Source of the DNA: Lysobacteraceae bacterium
Lineage (GTDB): Bacteria > Pseudomonadota > Gammaproteobacteria > Xanthomonadales > Xanthomonadaceae
DNA: 38,741 nucleotides
Direction: 5' to 3'
Assembly: GCA_030681035.1 (NCBI GenBank)
Contig: JAUXUI010000142.1
Coordinates: 1 to 38,741, forward strand
Positions 1 to 7,664 of the stretch are shown in pieces (within the stretch, counting starts at the first letter, position 1; each line of letters begins with the position of its first letter). The notes under the pieces are model-generated. The model was not told the origin of the DNA, made no database searches, and saw only the letters and a list, made by a program, of their open reading frames with translations. Both the position numbers and the translations under genes were made by a program.

Positions 1-110
1 CCCTCCGGGAGAAGGTGGCGCGAAGCGCCGGATGAGGGTTCGAGCCCGTACGATGGCCGATACTCGCACCGAACCCTCACCCCCAACCCCTCTCCCGGCG
101 GGAGAGGGGC
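1..110. repeat. GC-rich intergenic inverted-repeat element
   Basis: Two nested dyads are visible. TGAGGGTTCG (33-42) pairs with CGAACCCTCA (70-79). CCCCTCTCCC (87-96) pairs with GGGAGAGGGG (100-109) across three bases. Elements of this look are scattered between genes in xanthomonad-type genomes (recollection, not searched). No gene is seen here, and the element continues off the left edge. Confidence 0.6.
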
Positions 111-335
111 TTCTACCGCTGAGATATAGCGCTAATCAGGACTGACTTTTTGTTACGAAGCTAAAGGCAACATGGATTTCAGCTTTACTCGCGCTGCGCG
201 CTCGCCCTTCGGGCCGCCTTCGGCGTTCGGGCGCTACGCGCCTCGTCGCTGGAATGACGAGCTGTGAGATCGAGTTGCTGTGGATTTCTGTTGGCGCGGG
301 AATGACGAGCGCGCGTGTTCAGGGCGTGTCTGCGG
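111..335. other. Intergenic stretch with degenerate GGAATGACGAG repeat
   Basis: No credible gene. It holds two copies of the word GGAATGACGAG (250-260 and 299-309), each after a TGGATTTC-type start. The same word closes the hairpin repeat at 13928-13947. The reading frames here are GC-rich and show no recognisable protein. Confidence 0.45.
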
Positions 336-590
336 TCAGCGCGCCAGCGAAGCCTTGCCGTCACCGACGACGCGGTACTCGCCGTCGATCACGTTGCCAG
401 CATTGCCCGCCGTGGATGCTTTTTGCGACAGCACACGGCGCAACAGGCCAAAGGCGATCATCAGCATACCCACCACCACGCCGAGTGCCAGCACCACGCT
501 GAGCAACGCCAAGCCGAGCAGCGCCAACAGCACGCGAACGATCGGGTTGCGCAGGGCGCGTGACGAAGAAAGGGTGCGTAATCGGATCAT
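336..590 (-). CDS. Small membrane protein, unknown function
   Basis: An 84-residue protein I cannot assign to a named family. After a basic N-terminus (MIRLRTLSSSRALRNP) comes one long hydrophobic stretch, about residues 18-50, long enough for one or two membrane passes. A short polar tail contains the phrase VIDGEYRVV. It most likely sits in the inner membrane with the tail on one face. It is divergent from the Rieske gene, with about 60 bases between the two starts. The hydrophobic profile and intact frame support a real gene, but nothing in the sequence indicates its role. Confidence 0.6.
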   Translation of the reverse strand: MIRLRTLSSSRALRNPIVRVLLALLGLALLSVVLALGVVVGMLMIAFGLLRRVLSQKASTAGNAGNVIDGEYRVVGDGKASLAR

Positions 591-653
591 GGTGGCCTTG
601 CCTGAGTGGACTTGTGCGAAGATCAGCGCCCCGATGTGACGTGGCGCACAAAC

Positions 654-1013
654 ATGCTACAGCCGGATGACAAGTCAGGCGTAAGCGTTTCGTTAAGTGC
701 CGTGCTGGCGCAGTTGTCCGAAGGTTCTGCCAGCGAGGCGGTGCTTGCGATTGGCGGCGAACCCGCGTCGCTGATCGTGACCCGTGTGGCTGGCCAGGTT
801 CAGGCATTTCGCAATATCTGCCCGCACGCCGGGCGCCGGCTCGACTGGGCGCCGGGCGAGTTTCTGATCGATCAGGGGCAGTTGGTGTGCGCCGTCCACG
901 GCGCCAGCTTCGATATGGCTAGCGGCCTGTGTGTGGCCGGGCCGTGCAAGGGTGCGTCGCTGACGCCGGTTGCACTGGTGCCGGGCATCCACCCACCGGA
1001 TTGCGAGTCGTAG
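654..1013 (+). CDS. Rieske [2Fe-2S] domain protein
   Basis: A 119-residue protein carrying a single Rieske domain. The iron-sulfur ligands are clear: C56-x-H58 (CPHAGR) and C79-x2-H82 (CAVHGASF), separated by the usual kind of loop. There is no signal peptide or membrane anchor, so it is probably a soluble cytoplasmic electron-transfer or regulatory protein of the small ferredoxin/NirD-like type. ATG 654 is preferred because the domain begins soon after it. A GTG at 606 would add 16 unconvincing residues, although no strong ribosome binding site precedes either start. It ends about 50 bases before prpB. A shared function with prpB is not evident. Confidence 0.75.
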   Translation: MLQPDDKSGVSVSLSAVLAQLSEGSASEAVLAIGGEPASLIVTRVAGQVQAFRNICPHAGRRLDWAPGEFLIDQGQLVCAVHGASFDMASGLCVAGPCKGASLTPVALVPGIHPPDCES

Positions 1014-1064
1014 GGTAACGCCACAAAGCACGTTAAAATGTGCGCTTTCACCGCTGGAGCGAAC

Positions 1065-1946
1065 ATGAGCAATCCTTCTCCGGGCGCGCGCTTTCGTGCT
1101 GCCCTGTCCGTTGAGACCCCATTGCAGGTGATGGGCGCGATCACGGCGTATGCCGGCTTGATGGCAAAGCGCACCGGTTACAAGGCCTTGTATCTGTCCG
1201 GCGGTGGCGTCGCCGCCAACTCACTGGGCATGCCTGATCTGGGCGTGAGCACCATGGAAGACGTGCTGATTGATGCGCGACGTATCGTTGAAGCCACCGA
1301 TATGCCGCTGCTGGTGGACATCGATACCGGCTGGGGCGGGGCGTTCAACATTGCCCGCAGCATCCGCTCCTTCATCCGGGCCGGTGTCGCCGCCGTGCAT
1401 ATGGAAGATCAGGTCGGCCAGAAGCGCTGCGGCCATCGCCCGGGAAAGGAAGTGGTGCCGACAGCGGAAATGGTCGACCGGATCAAGGCGGCCGTGGACG
1501 CGCGCACCGATGCCGGTTTTGTGATCATGGCGCGGACCGACGCTGCGGCCGCCGAGGGCATCGATGCCGCGATCGAGCGCGCAGTTGCGTATGTCGAAGC
1601 CGGTGCCGACATGATCTTCCCGGAAGCGATGACCAGCCTGGACGATTATCGTCGCGTCAAGAAAGCGGTGCAGGTACCGATTCTGGCTAACCTCACCGAA
1701 TTCGGCGCGACGCCGTTTTTCACCACCGATGAATTGCGCGAGGCCGGCGTCGATATCGCGCTGTATTGTTGCGGCGCATATCGAGCGATGAACAAGGCCG
1801 CCTTGAGCTTCTACGAAACCGTGCGCCGCGACGGAACCCAGAAAAACATCATCGATACGCTGCAGACGCGTGCGCAGTTGTATGACTACCTCGATTACCA
1901 CGCGTACGAGGAAAAGCTTGACGCGCTGTTCGCAAGGCAATCGTAA
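1065..1946 (+). CDS. prpB: 2-methylisocitrate lyase
   Basis: A 293-residue enzyme of the isocitrate lyase/PEP mutase superfamily. It cleaves 2-methylisocitrate to pyruvate and succinate, the last step of the methylcitrate cycle for propionate breakdown. Visible signatures are [18 protein letters not shown] near the N-terminus, [16 protein letters not shown], and the catalytic KRCGH motif with Cys122. The metal-binding acidic residues of the beta barrel are present, and the length is usual for PrpB. ATG 1065 is chosen because GGAG lies seven bases upstream; ATG 1038 lacks such a site. prpC follows after 65 bases on the same strand. No PrpR-type regulator and no prpD/acnD genes are in the window. 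Confidence 0.95.
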   Translation: MSNPSPGARFRAALSVETPLQVMGAITAYAGLMAKRTGYKALYLSGGGVAANSLGMPDLGVSTMEDVLIDARRIVEATDMPLLVDIDTGWGGAFNIARSIRSFIRAGVAAVHMEDQVGQKRCGHRPGKEVVPTAEMVDRIKAAVDARTDAGFVIMARTDAAAAEGIDAAIERAVAYVEAGADMIFPEAMTSLDDYRRVKKAVQVPILANLTEFGATPFFTTDELREAGVDIALYCCGAYRAMNKAALSFYETVRRDGTQKNIIDTLQTRAQLYDYLDYHAYEEKLDALFARQS

Positions 1947-2011
1947 TCCGGCCGGCGCCGGAAACCATTTGAACGCTGCGCCTTGACGCGTGGCAGAACC
2001 CAGGAGCCGTC

Positions 2012-3169
2012 ATGTCCGACCCCAATGCCAACACCCTGCCAAAACCGAAGAAATCCGTCGCCCTGAGCGGCACCGCCGCCGGCAACACCGCGCTGTGTAC
2101 GGTCGGGCGCAGTGGCAACGACCTGCATTACCGTGGCTATGACATCCAGGATCTGGCCAGCGGTGCCAGTTTCGAAGAGGTGGCGCATTTGCTGGTGCAT
2201 GGCAGCCTGCCCAGTTTCAGCCAGCTCAGCGCCTACCGGCGCAAGCTCAAGGCGCTGCGCGGCCTGCCGCTGATCGTGACCGACGCGCTGGAGCGCATTC
2301 CGGCGTCGGCGCACCCGATGGACGTGCTACGCACCGGCGTTTCGGTGTTGGGCACGGTGTTGCCGGAGAACGACAACCACGGTGCGCCCGGTGCGCGTGA
2401 CATCGCCGACCGGCTGATGGCCAGCCTGGGTTCGATGCTGCTGTACTGGTTTCACTTCACCCACAATGGCCGTCGTATCGAAGTGCGCACCGAGGACGAA
2501 TCGATTGCCGCGCATTTTCTGCACTTGCTGCACGGCCGGCCGCCGAGCGAGCTGCATGCCAAGGCGTTGGACACCTCGCTGGTGCTGTATGCCGAGCACG
2601 AGTTCAACGCCAGCACCTTTGCCGGCCGGGTGATCGCCGGCACCGGCTCGGACATGTATTCGTGCATCACCGGCGCCATTGGCGCGTTGCGCGGGCCCAA
2701 GCATGGTGGCGCCAATGAAGTGGCGATGGAAATCATTGCCCGCTACGACACCCCCGATCAAGCCGAGGCCGATATCCGGGCGCGGGTAGAGCGCAAGGAA
2801 ATCGTGATTGGCTTCGGCCACCCGGTGTACACCATTGGTGATCCGCGCAACCCGATCATCAAGGAAATCAGCCGCAAGCTGTGCAAGGAAGGCGGTAACG
2901 AGGCGCTGTTCAATATCAGCGAGCGGATCGAGACGCTGATGTGGGACATGAAGAAAATGTTCCCGAACCTCGACTGGTTCTCTGCCTCGGCGTATCACAT
3001 GATGGGCGTACCGACCGCGATGTTCACGCCACTGTTCGTGATTGCCCGCACCTCGGGCTGGAGCGCACACGTGATCGAGCAGCGCGAAGACGGCAAGATC
3101 ATCCGTCCCAGTGCCAACTATGTCGGGCCGGAGGATCGCGCTTTTGTACCGCTGGAAAAGCGCGGCTGA
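2012..3169 (+). CDS. prpC: 2-methylcitrate synthase
   Basis: A 385-residue citrate-synthase-family enzyme that condenses propionyl-CoA with oxaloacetate to 2-methylcitrate in the cytoplasm. Family landmarks are [12 protein letters not shown] (about residue 45), GPKHGGANE, the GFGHPVYT segment with its active-site histidine, and [14 protein letters not shown] with the catalytic aspartate region near the C-terminus. Length and the adjacent prpB favour methylcitrate synthase over housekeeping citrate synthase. AGGAG lies just upstream of ATG 2012. A GC-rich hairpin follows the stop codon. Regulation is not visible. Confidence 0.93.
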   Translation: MSDPNANTLPKPKKSVALSGTAAGNTALCTVGRSGNDLHYRGYDIQDLASGASFEEVAHLLVHGSLPSFSQLSAYRRKLKALRGLPLIVTDALERIPASAHPMDVLRTGVSVLGTVLPENDNHGAPGARDIADRLMASLGSMLLYWFHFTHNGRRIEVRTEDESIAAHFLHLLHGRPPSELHAKALDTSLVLYAEHEFNASTFAGRVIAGTGSDMYSCITGAIGALRGPKHGGANEVAMEIIARYDTPDQAEADIRARVERKEIVIGFGHPVYTIGDPRNPIIKEISRKLCKEGGNEALFNISERIETLMWDMKKMFPNLDWFSASAYHMMGVPTAMFTPLFVIARTSGWSAHVIEQREDGKIIRPSANYVGPEDRAFVPLEKRG

Positions 3170-3181
3170 CTGAAACCTATC

Positions 3182-3213
3182 GGCTCAGCGCCGCTGGCGC
3201 GGCGCGTTGAGCC
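3182..3213 (+). terminator. Strong hairpin after prpC
   Basis: GGCTCAGCGCCGC (3182-3194) pairs with 3199-3213 across a TGGC loop, with a two-base GT bulge in the right arm. It begins 12 bases after the prpC stop codon. No run of T follows, so intrinsic termination is uncertain. It could also protect the mRNA 3' end. Confidence 0.4.
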
Positions 3214-3224
3214 ACGCCGTCAGC

Positions 3225-3306
3225 AGGATGGGTAGAGCGCAGCGAAACCCATCAACCAAGCCATTGCAAACTCGCTTGATGGGTTTCGCTGCGCTCTACC
3301 CATCCT
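3225..3306. repeat. Perfect 31-bp inverted repeat element
   Basis: The arms at 3225-3255 and 3276-3306 are exact reverse complements around a 20-base loop. The left arm begins AGGATGGGTAGAGCGCAGCG. Degenerate pieces of the same sequence occur at 10098-10106 and 10262-10287. The compact perfect dyad resembles a REP/MITE-like unit and may also terminate transcription from both sides. Confidence 0.7.
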
Positions 3307-3484
3307 ACGACCTGCGCATCCCCGTGCGGCGCGGCGAGGCAATCCAGTTTTTTCCCAGCCTTTTGTTTCCACGGTGTTTTCTGGGTTGTCACGTCGTTGC
3401 GCCGCACAGGCGCAGGGGCGTGCAAGTGCCGCGGGCGTGGCGTGTTGAGCCAGGCGTGCAATGCCAGCAGCATGCCGCGCGCGA

Positions 3485-3934
3485 TCATGGCGCCAAGCGC
3501 TGGATGCGGTAAAACGTGTGGTCGCCGATGGTCGCCACCGGGGTGTCGGTGGCCCACGCCGGGCTGGCCTTGTCCAATGCCACGAAATGGCTGGCACCGG
3601 GCACCCGCTCAATGCGCTGGCCAACCGGCAATGCCCAATCCGCTTGCATGGCGAAAGCAATGCGTGCCGATTTGGCCCAGGCGATCGGGTTTTTCAGGCG
3701 CATGCGTGGGTCAACAATACCCGGAGCAAACTGCTTGTGGGCGGTAACCACCGCACACACCGAGTTGCCCCACAGGCCGCTGTCGGCCCGGCGCAACGCC
3801 ACCTCGGCTACTGCACGCTGGCCGGCAACCGGCTGATCACGCGCTTCAAGGTAAATGGTGGTGGTCAGGCACAGTGGGTCAGCGATTGGCTGCGGTAAAA
3901 CGGATGCCAGCCAAAGAATGAAGGCCAGTTTCAT
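3485..3934 (-). CDS. Secreted cell wall hydrolase, SleB-like (Hydrolase_2)
   Basis: A 149-residue protein resembling the SleB/Hydrolase_2 family, whose members cut peptidoglycan. Residues 1-19 form a short signal peptide (MKLAFILWLASVLPQP), so export to the periplasm is likely. The domain starts at once with TTIYLEARDQP, where Glu30 matches the catalytic glutamate, then GQRAVAEVALRR, VCAVVTAHKQFAPG, PGASHFVALD, PAWA and a final GDHTFYR. The size is that of the bare catalytic domain; no LysM or SH3 binding module is present. AAGGAG stands about eight bases before ATG 3934. It is monocistronic. A role in wall turnover is inferred from the family only. Confidence 0.82.
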   Translation of the reverse strand: MKLAFILWLASVLPQPIADPLCLTTTIYLEARDQPVAGQRAVAEVALRRADSGLWGNSVCAVVTAHKQFAPGIVDPRMRLKNPIAWAKSARIAFAMQADWALPVGQRIERVPGASHFVALDKASPAWATDTPVATIGDHTFYRIQRLAP

Positions 3935-4360
3935 GGTCTATCTCCTTGGTCACTGCGTGCTCCATGCACAACTTCAGCGGCACAGCCTGTGCCTCAGCGA
4001 CGGATGGGGTGATGCCTCCCAGGTGCCAAATTGTCGTCATTCACCTGAAACAACGTGATTTGTGCGAAAACCTGGCCCAAGTTCACCCGAAGGGGTATGC
4101 GCGCATCCTCGGGTGCGGTGCCGGCCTGCCCAATGGGTCGTGATCCGGTTGGATATTGCCCCTGCTGCACCATGCGGCAGGCTGCCAAGCTGGCGGCACC
4201 TTAGTGAGCCGATGCGCAACCTGCGCTGAACGCAGGCACTTGACAGTGAAAATAAAGGTAGCTGATTTGTCTAGTGTTTTTGCTCTGGGCAGGCCCGAAC
4301 GGTGGGGTGTTCGAGATTGCGAGCGTTAGCCCGGTTACAGAAAAGCCCTGTGGATGCGCA
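3935..4360. other. Intergenic, no gene seen
   Basis: About 430 bases with no convincing coding frame on either strand. TTGACA occurs at 4240-4245, but no good -10 element follows at the right distance, and no plus-strand gene lies downstream, so it is not called a promoter. Confidence 0.4.
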
Positions 4361-5068
4361 CTACGCGGTCAGGCCACCGCCACCCACTACCGCCCGCAAA
4401 TCAGCAGTGATCGTGCCGATCATCGCCAGTTCGGCATCGTGTTCCGGGTCGCGGAACTCTTCAGCCAGTGCCTGTGCCTCCCAGTCGCGCATTGCCGGAT
4501 GCGCCAGCAATCGTTGCAGGTAATCTGCCGCCGCACCCGCCACGGCCACACCGAAGCTCTGAAAGCGAAACGCCACTGGTGCGTAGAAGGCATCCACCGC
4601 AGTGAACATGTCGCCGGCCAGATACGGCCCGCCAAAGCGTGCCAAACCCGCGTTCCACAACGCCAGTACGCGGTCGATGTCGGCCTGCAACGCCGGCGAA
4701 TGCTGTTTTACCTGCACCCGCACCCCGACATTCATCCCGAACTGACCGCGCAGGGTGGTGAAGCCCGAATGCATTTCCGCTGCCGCGCAACGCGCAAATG
4801 CGCGCGCCTCAGCCGCGTTGGGCCAGACCCCCCGGTGCCGCTCGGCCAGATACTCCGCAATCGCCAGTGAATCCCACACCGCCAGCCCGTCATCGACCAG
4901 ACACGGCACCTTGGCATTGGGTGAAAACGCACGGAATCCGTCGTTCAGGTTGTCGCGCCCGAAGCGGTGCAGCACTTCCTCAAACGCAATCCCGTGCGCC
5001 CGCATCAACAGCCATGGCCGCAGCGACCACGACGAGTAATTCTTGTTGCCGATATGCAGGGTGAGCAT
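4361..5068 (-). CDS. Glutathione S-transferase family protein
   Basis: A 235-residue cytoplasmic protein with the two-domain GST layout. The N-terminal thioredoxin-like domain (about 1-80) opens LTLHIGNKNYSSWSLRPWL, carries the cis-proline segment KVPCLVDDG and the glutathione-contact motif DSLAIAEYLAE. The all-helical C-terminal domain includes LAGDMFTAVDAFYAPVAFR. The SSWSLRPW phrase is typical of a bacterial subgroup in which a serine rather than a tyrosine may activate glutathione. Substrate is unknown. GGAG is suitably placed before ATG 5068. It is transcribed alone. Confidence 0.88.
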   Translation of the reverse strand: MLTLHIGNKNYSSWSLRPWLLMRAHGIAFEEVLHRFGRDNLNDGFRAFSPNAKVPCLVDDGLAVWDSLAIAEYLAERHRGVWPNAAEARAFARCAAAEMHSGFTTLRGQFGMNVGVRVQVKQHSPALQADIDRVLALWNAGLARFGGPYLAGDMFTAVDAFYAPVAFRFQSFGVAVAGAAADYLQRLLAHPAMRDWEAQALAEEFRDPEHDAELAMIGTITADLRAVVGGGGLTA

Positions 5069-5296
5069 GGTGCGCTCCGTGTTGGGAAAGCGGCATTATC
5101 TACCTATGCCAATCGTCGCCCCGCGCGTGCTGGCCTGTTGACGATCACTGATTATCAGCGTCCATCCGGTGCGAAGCCAGCAGAGCGGCAGCGAGCACTT
5201 CAAGAAACAGCCGCAGTGCGTCGTTGACGATGGCAAACGGTCGTCTATTCGCCTTGCAAGCCCATCCAGCGGTAATGCATGCTACTTTCCAACGGA

Positions 5297-6031
5297 TCAG
5301 GGAGTTATCTCTTCACCAAACGGATAGGCCTTGTCGTTTTTGTAAAGCACCATGCCGTAACTGACAATGGCTCCCTTCCAGCCGGTTCCCAACGCGGTTA
5401 CAGCAGTGCGAAACAGTTCATCAGCCGCAATCGAAACCGACGTCAGTGCAATCGGCGTTGTGGCTTCGGTGTCGGTCAACTGCTGGTAGCGAAATACGTA
5501 AGGAAGCTGTTCCTTCATCATGATGAACAGGGAGCCGACGGTGGTGTGCGGTGAGGTCAGCTCAATCCGAAAGTCTTTCCTGATGGGGTAGGTTCGGTCG
5601 AAAACACCCGGTTTTGTGGTGTCACGCTGTTTGCCCGGATCATTCGGTCCAAAACCGCCGTTATTCCACATGCCCGCATAGCTTTGTTGAAACAGACCAA
5701 GTAACACGTTTTCGTTCGCGGCAGTGCTCATGCTCTTGTCCAGCAGCAGCGCCTTGTAAGCGATGTCCGCAAGGCTGATGTTCCGACGCCCTGATATCTT
5801 CTTCAGGTGCTTCTGCAACCTGACCCGTATGTTTGAGGCCTTACCCACGTAAACAGGAAGGCCGTTGTGGTGCAATACATATACGCCTTGTACAGCGTTG
5901 TTGGCCCGCTGGAATTGAGCCAGCGTCTCCAATGCGTTCTCAGTCAACGGTGTCTCGTCCATCGCGTTGAGCTGATCGTGAAGTTGTGCCGAGACAGTGA
6001 CTAGAAAATGGAAACTGTAAAGAGCATGCAT
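5297..6031 (-). CDS. Eco29kI-like restriction endonuclease (GIY-YIG)
   Basis: A 244-residue protein with a GIY-YIG nuclease core: GVY at 49-51, YVG at 61-63, then R69/R71, H75, E107 (ANENVLL) and N123 (MWNNGGFGPNDPG). This order of catalytic residues, and the phrase GFGPNDPG, fit the Eco29kI type II family, which cuts CCGCGG; that specificity is only an inference here. Its start follows the methyltransferase stop codon with no gap (TGA then ATG), so the two are translationally linked, methyltransferase first. As I recall, the original Eco29kI operon has the nuclease first. An internal start at Met24 would give about 221 residues, closer to Eco29kI. Confidence 0.82.
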   Translation of the reverse strand: MHALYSFHFLVTVSAQLHDQLNAMDETPLTENALETLAQFQRANNAVQGVYVLHHNGLPVYVGKASNIRVRLQKHLKKISGRRNISLADIAYKALLLDKSMSTAANENVLLGLFQQSYAGMWNNGGFGPNDPGKQRDTTKPGVFDRTYPIRKDFRIELTSPHTTVGSLFIMMKEQLPYVFRYQQLTDTEATTPIALTSVSIAADELFRTAVTALGTGWKGAIVSYGMVLYKNDKAYPFGEEITP

Positions 6032-7237
6032 TCAATGCGCCTTGGTTTTCGCTAATGTTGTAGCAACGCTTTTGGCTACGGCTTTCGCCAAATCAACGGG
6101 CACAGCATTCCCCAATTGGCGCATGGCTTCGCTCCATGCGCCCTCAAAGTGCCAATTGTCGGGAAACGTCTGCACCCGCGCCGCCTCTCGCACGGTGAAG
6201 TAACGATAGGTGCCATCCTCAAAGGCAATCATGTTCTCGCCACCCGGGACACCGTGACCGCCAGCTTTTAGTGCCTTGGCCGGCCCATCAATGGGGCTTC
6301 CGGTATGGCCTACGTAAGGGCGGGCGCCCACCTGCAAACGATGATTGCACGCGCCACTATCGTGATCCCTATCCTTGAACGGCGCCGGCAAATCTGCAAT
6401 GGCCTCACGTACGGTGCGCCAGGGCTTCAACTGCGCGCATGGATCGAGCAGCAATTGTCTGAAGCGCTCTGGCGTAGTCGTGTACTGCTTGGCTGGTTTG
6501 GCATTTACGCGTTCCCAATATGTGTGTGAAACGTACTGGTCAAACAACAACGCCTCTTGCGAATGCGTCGGGTCCGGGAAGCTCCAATGTGCATTGATGT
6601 CGGATCGGAAACCAACAATAAAGATGCGCTCACGACACTGGGGCACCCCATAATTGGCAGCGTTCAGGACCGAATGCACCACGTTGTAGGACAGGCCTGT
6701 GATGCGCGGGCTGGACGTGTGGTGTTGGTGCAAGCGCATCAAATGTTTCTCCCAATCTTCCCCGGGCATGCGAATCAAGTCGGGGTAGGTCAGTTGAAGG
6801 ATCGTGAAGTTGAAATAGGCTGCAAAAGCCCTGCGCGTGAGGCCGCGAACGTTTTCCATGATGAATGCACGAGGCTGGGTTTCGCGCACCACACGGATGA
6901 ACTGCGGGATCATGTCGCGAGGATCTTCCATGCCCCCGTGCTTGCCACCAAGGGAGAATGGTTGACACGGCGGCCCCCCGGCAACAAGCTCCACGCCACG
7001 AAGTGGAGCGAAGTCTACGTCCCGCACATCGCCTTGGATAATCTTGCCCTTCCAGCAACTCAAGCCGTTGATTGCCGCGCGATCTGCGTTGGCGCAGAGG
7101 GTTTTGCATGCATCCAGGTTCCATTCGTACAAGCTGTCATGCTTGAACCCGGCCATGTGAGTAGCCAATGCCAGTCCGCCAGCGCCAGTGAAAAGTTCAA
7201 TTGAACCTGGCTGGACGACCTTGATCGTGGTGGGCAT
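6032..7237 (-). CDS. DNA (cytosine-5)-methyltransferase of the Eco29kI-like system
   Basis: A 401-residue C5 methyltransferase that would protect host DNA from the adjacent endonuclease. Conserved motifs appear in order: IELFTGAGGLALATHMAGF (I), GGPPCQPFS with catalytic Cys91 (IV), MENVRGL (VI), QCRERIFIVGF (VIII), a target recognition region from about 220 to 340, REAARVQTFPD (IX) and RQLGNAVPVDLA (X). All appear intact. ATG 7237 is preferred to the ATG at 7285 because AAGG precedes it and motif I then starts near residue 10. The longer form would also run through the 7263-7283 inverted repeat, which suits an operator better. Confidence 0.93.
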   Translation of the reverse strand: MPTTIKVVQPGSIELFTGAGGLALATHMAGFKHDSLYEWNLDACKTLCANADRAAINGLSCWKGKIIQGDVRDVDFAPLRGVELVAGGPPCQPFSLGGKHGGMEDPRDMIPQFIRVVRETQPRAFIMENVRGLTRRAFAAYFNFTILQLTYPDLIRMPGEDWEKHLMRLHQHHTSSPRITGLSYNVVHSVLNAANYGVPQCRERIFIVGFRSDINAHWSFPDPTHSQEALLFDQYVSHTYWERVNAKPAKQYTTTPERFRQLLLDPCAQLKPWRTVREAIADLPAPFKDRDHDSGACNHRLQVGARPYVGHTGSPIDGPAKALKAGGHGVPGGENMIAFEDGTYRYFTVREAARVQTFPDNWHFEGAWSEAMRQLGNAVPVDLAKAVAKSVATTLAKTKAH

Positions 7238-7262
7238 GCTTGCGTACCTTGTTCTACTTTTT

Positions 7263-7283
7263 GGCGATTGTCGTCCAATCGCC
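7263..7283. promoter_or_regulatory. Perfect inverted repeat upstream of the methyltransferase
   Basis: GGCGATTG (7263-7270) and CAATCGCC (7276-7283) form an exact 8-bp dyad with a 5-base spacer. It lies 26 bases upstream of the methyltransferase start, where an operator would overlap the promoter. Known type II systems often use such sites for control by a C protein or by the methyltransferase. No C protein gene is recognised nearby, so the binder is unknown. Confidence 0.45.
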
Positions 7284-7607
7284 ATCGCAGGGGAAGCTGG
7301 AAGTCAGTAACCACTCGTTGGGCCAAGGCAGAGCAAAGTGCAGACTTGCGCAGATTCAGCGGCACGGGGCTCGAATCCATTGCAGCACCTATACAAGTCT
7401 CGATTCAGCGCGATCAGCGCATGCCGCGTTGGCGGTCTCTATGCTTTCAGTCGGCCAAGCTGCTGTTGGGCACGGGCAAGCGTTTTTTTGCGCAGGGAAC
7501 CTCACCACGTTGATTTGAGTTTGTCTGCACGAATGCATTCCCGTCCGGCATCATCCTCAGTTCGTACAAGCGACTTCCCGCCGATTTTGAGTAGCACGGC
7601 GGTTTGA
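7284..7607. other. Gene-poor stretch between R-M module and TonB receptor
   Basis: No credible full gene. On the minus strand an open frame without a standard start (about 7450-7650) contains the phrase SKSAGSRLYELRMMPDG, which I cannot assign. It could be a decayed gene or chance. The stretch is flanked by two dyads sharing the word GTCCAATC. Confidence 0.35.
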
Positions 7608-7638
7608 CGTCCAATCCCCTTGGCAATGCGATTGGACG
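7608..7638. repeat. Inverted repeat sharing the CGTCCAATC word
   Basis: CGTCCAATC (7608-7616) and GATTGGACG (7630-7638) are exact reverse complements around 13 bases. The dyad starts about 27 bases beyond the TonB receptor stop codon, so it may end that transcript. Its arm matches part of the 7263-7283 dyad. Confidence 0.45.
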
Positions 7639-7664
7639 CGCCTCATGTACCCATCAGGCAACGC

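Noticed and set aside
4240-4268. Promoter starting with TTGACA at 4240
   Set aside because: No acceptable -10 hexamer at 16-18 bases and no plus-strand gene downstream.
7360-7380. Possible tRNA T-arm (GGGCTCGAATCC)
   Set aside because: The flanking bases do not form the T-stem or an acceptor stem, and no anticodon arm can be folded.
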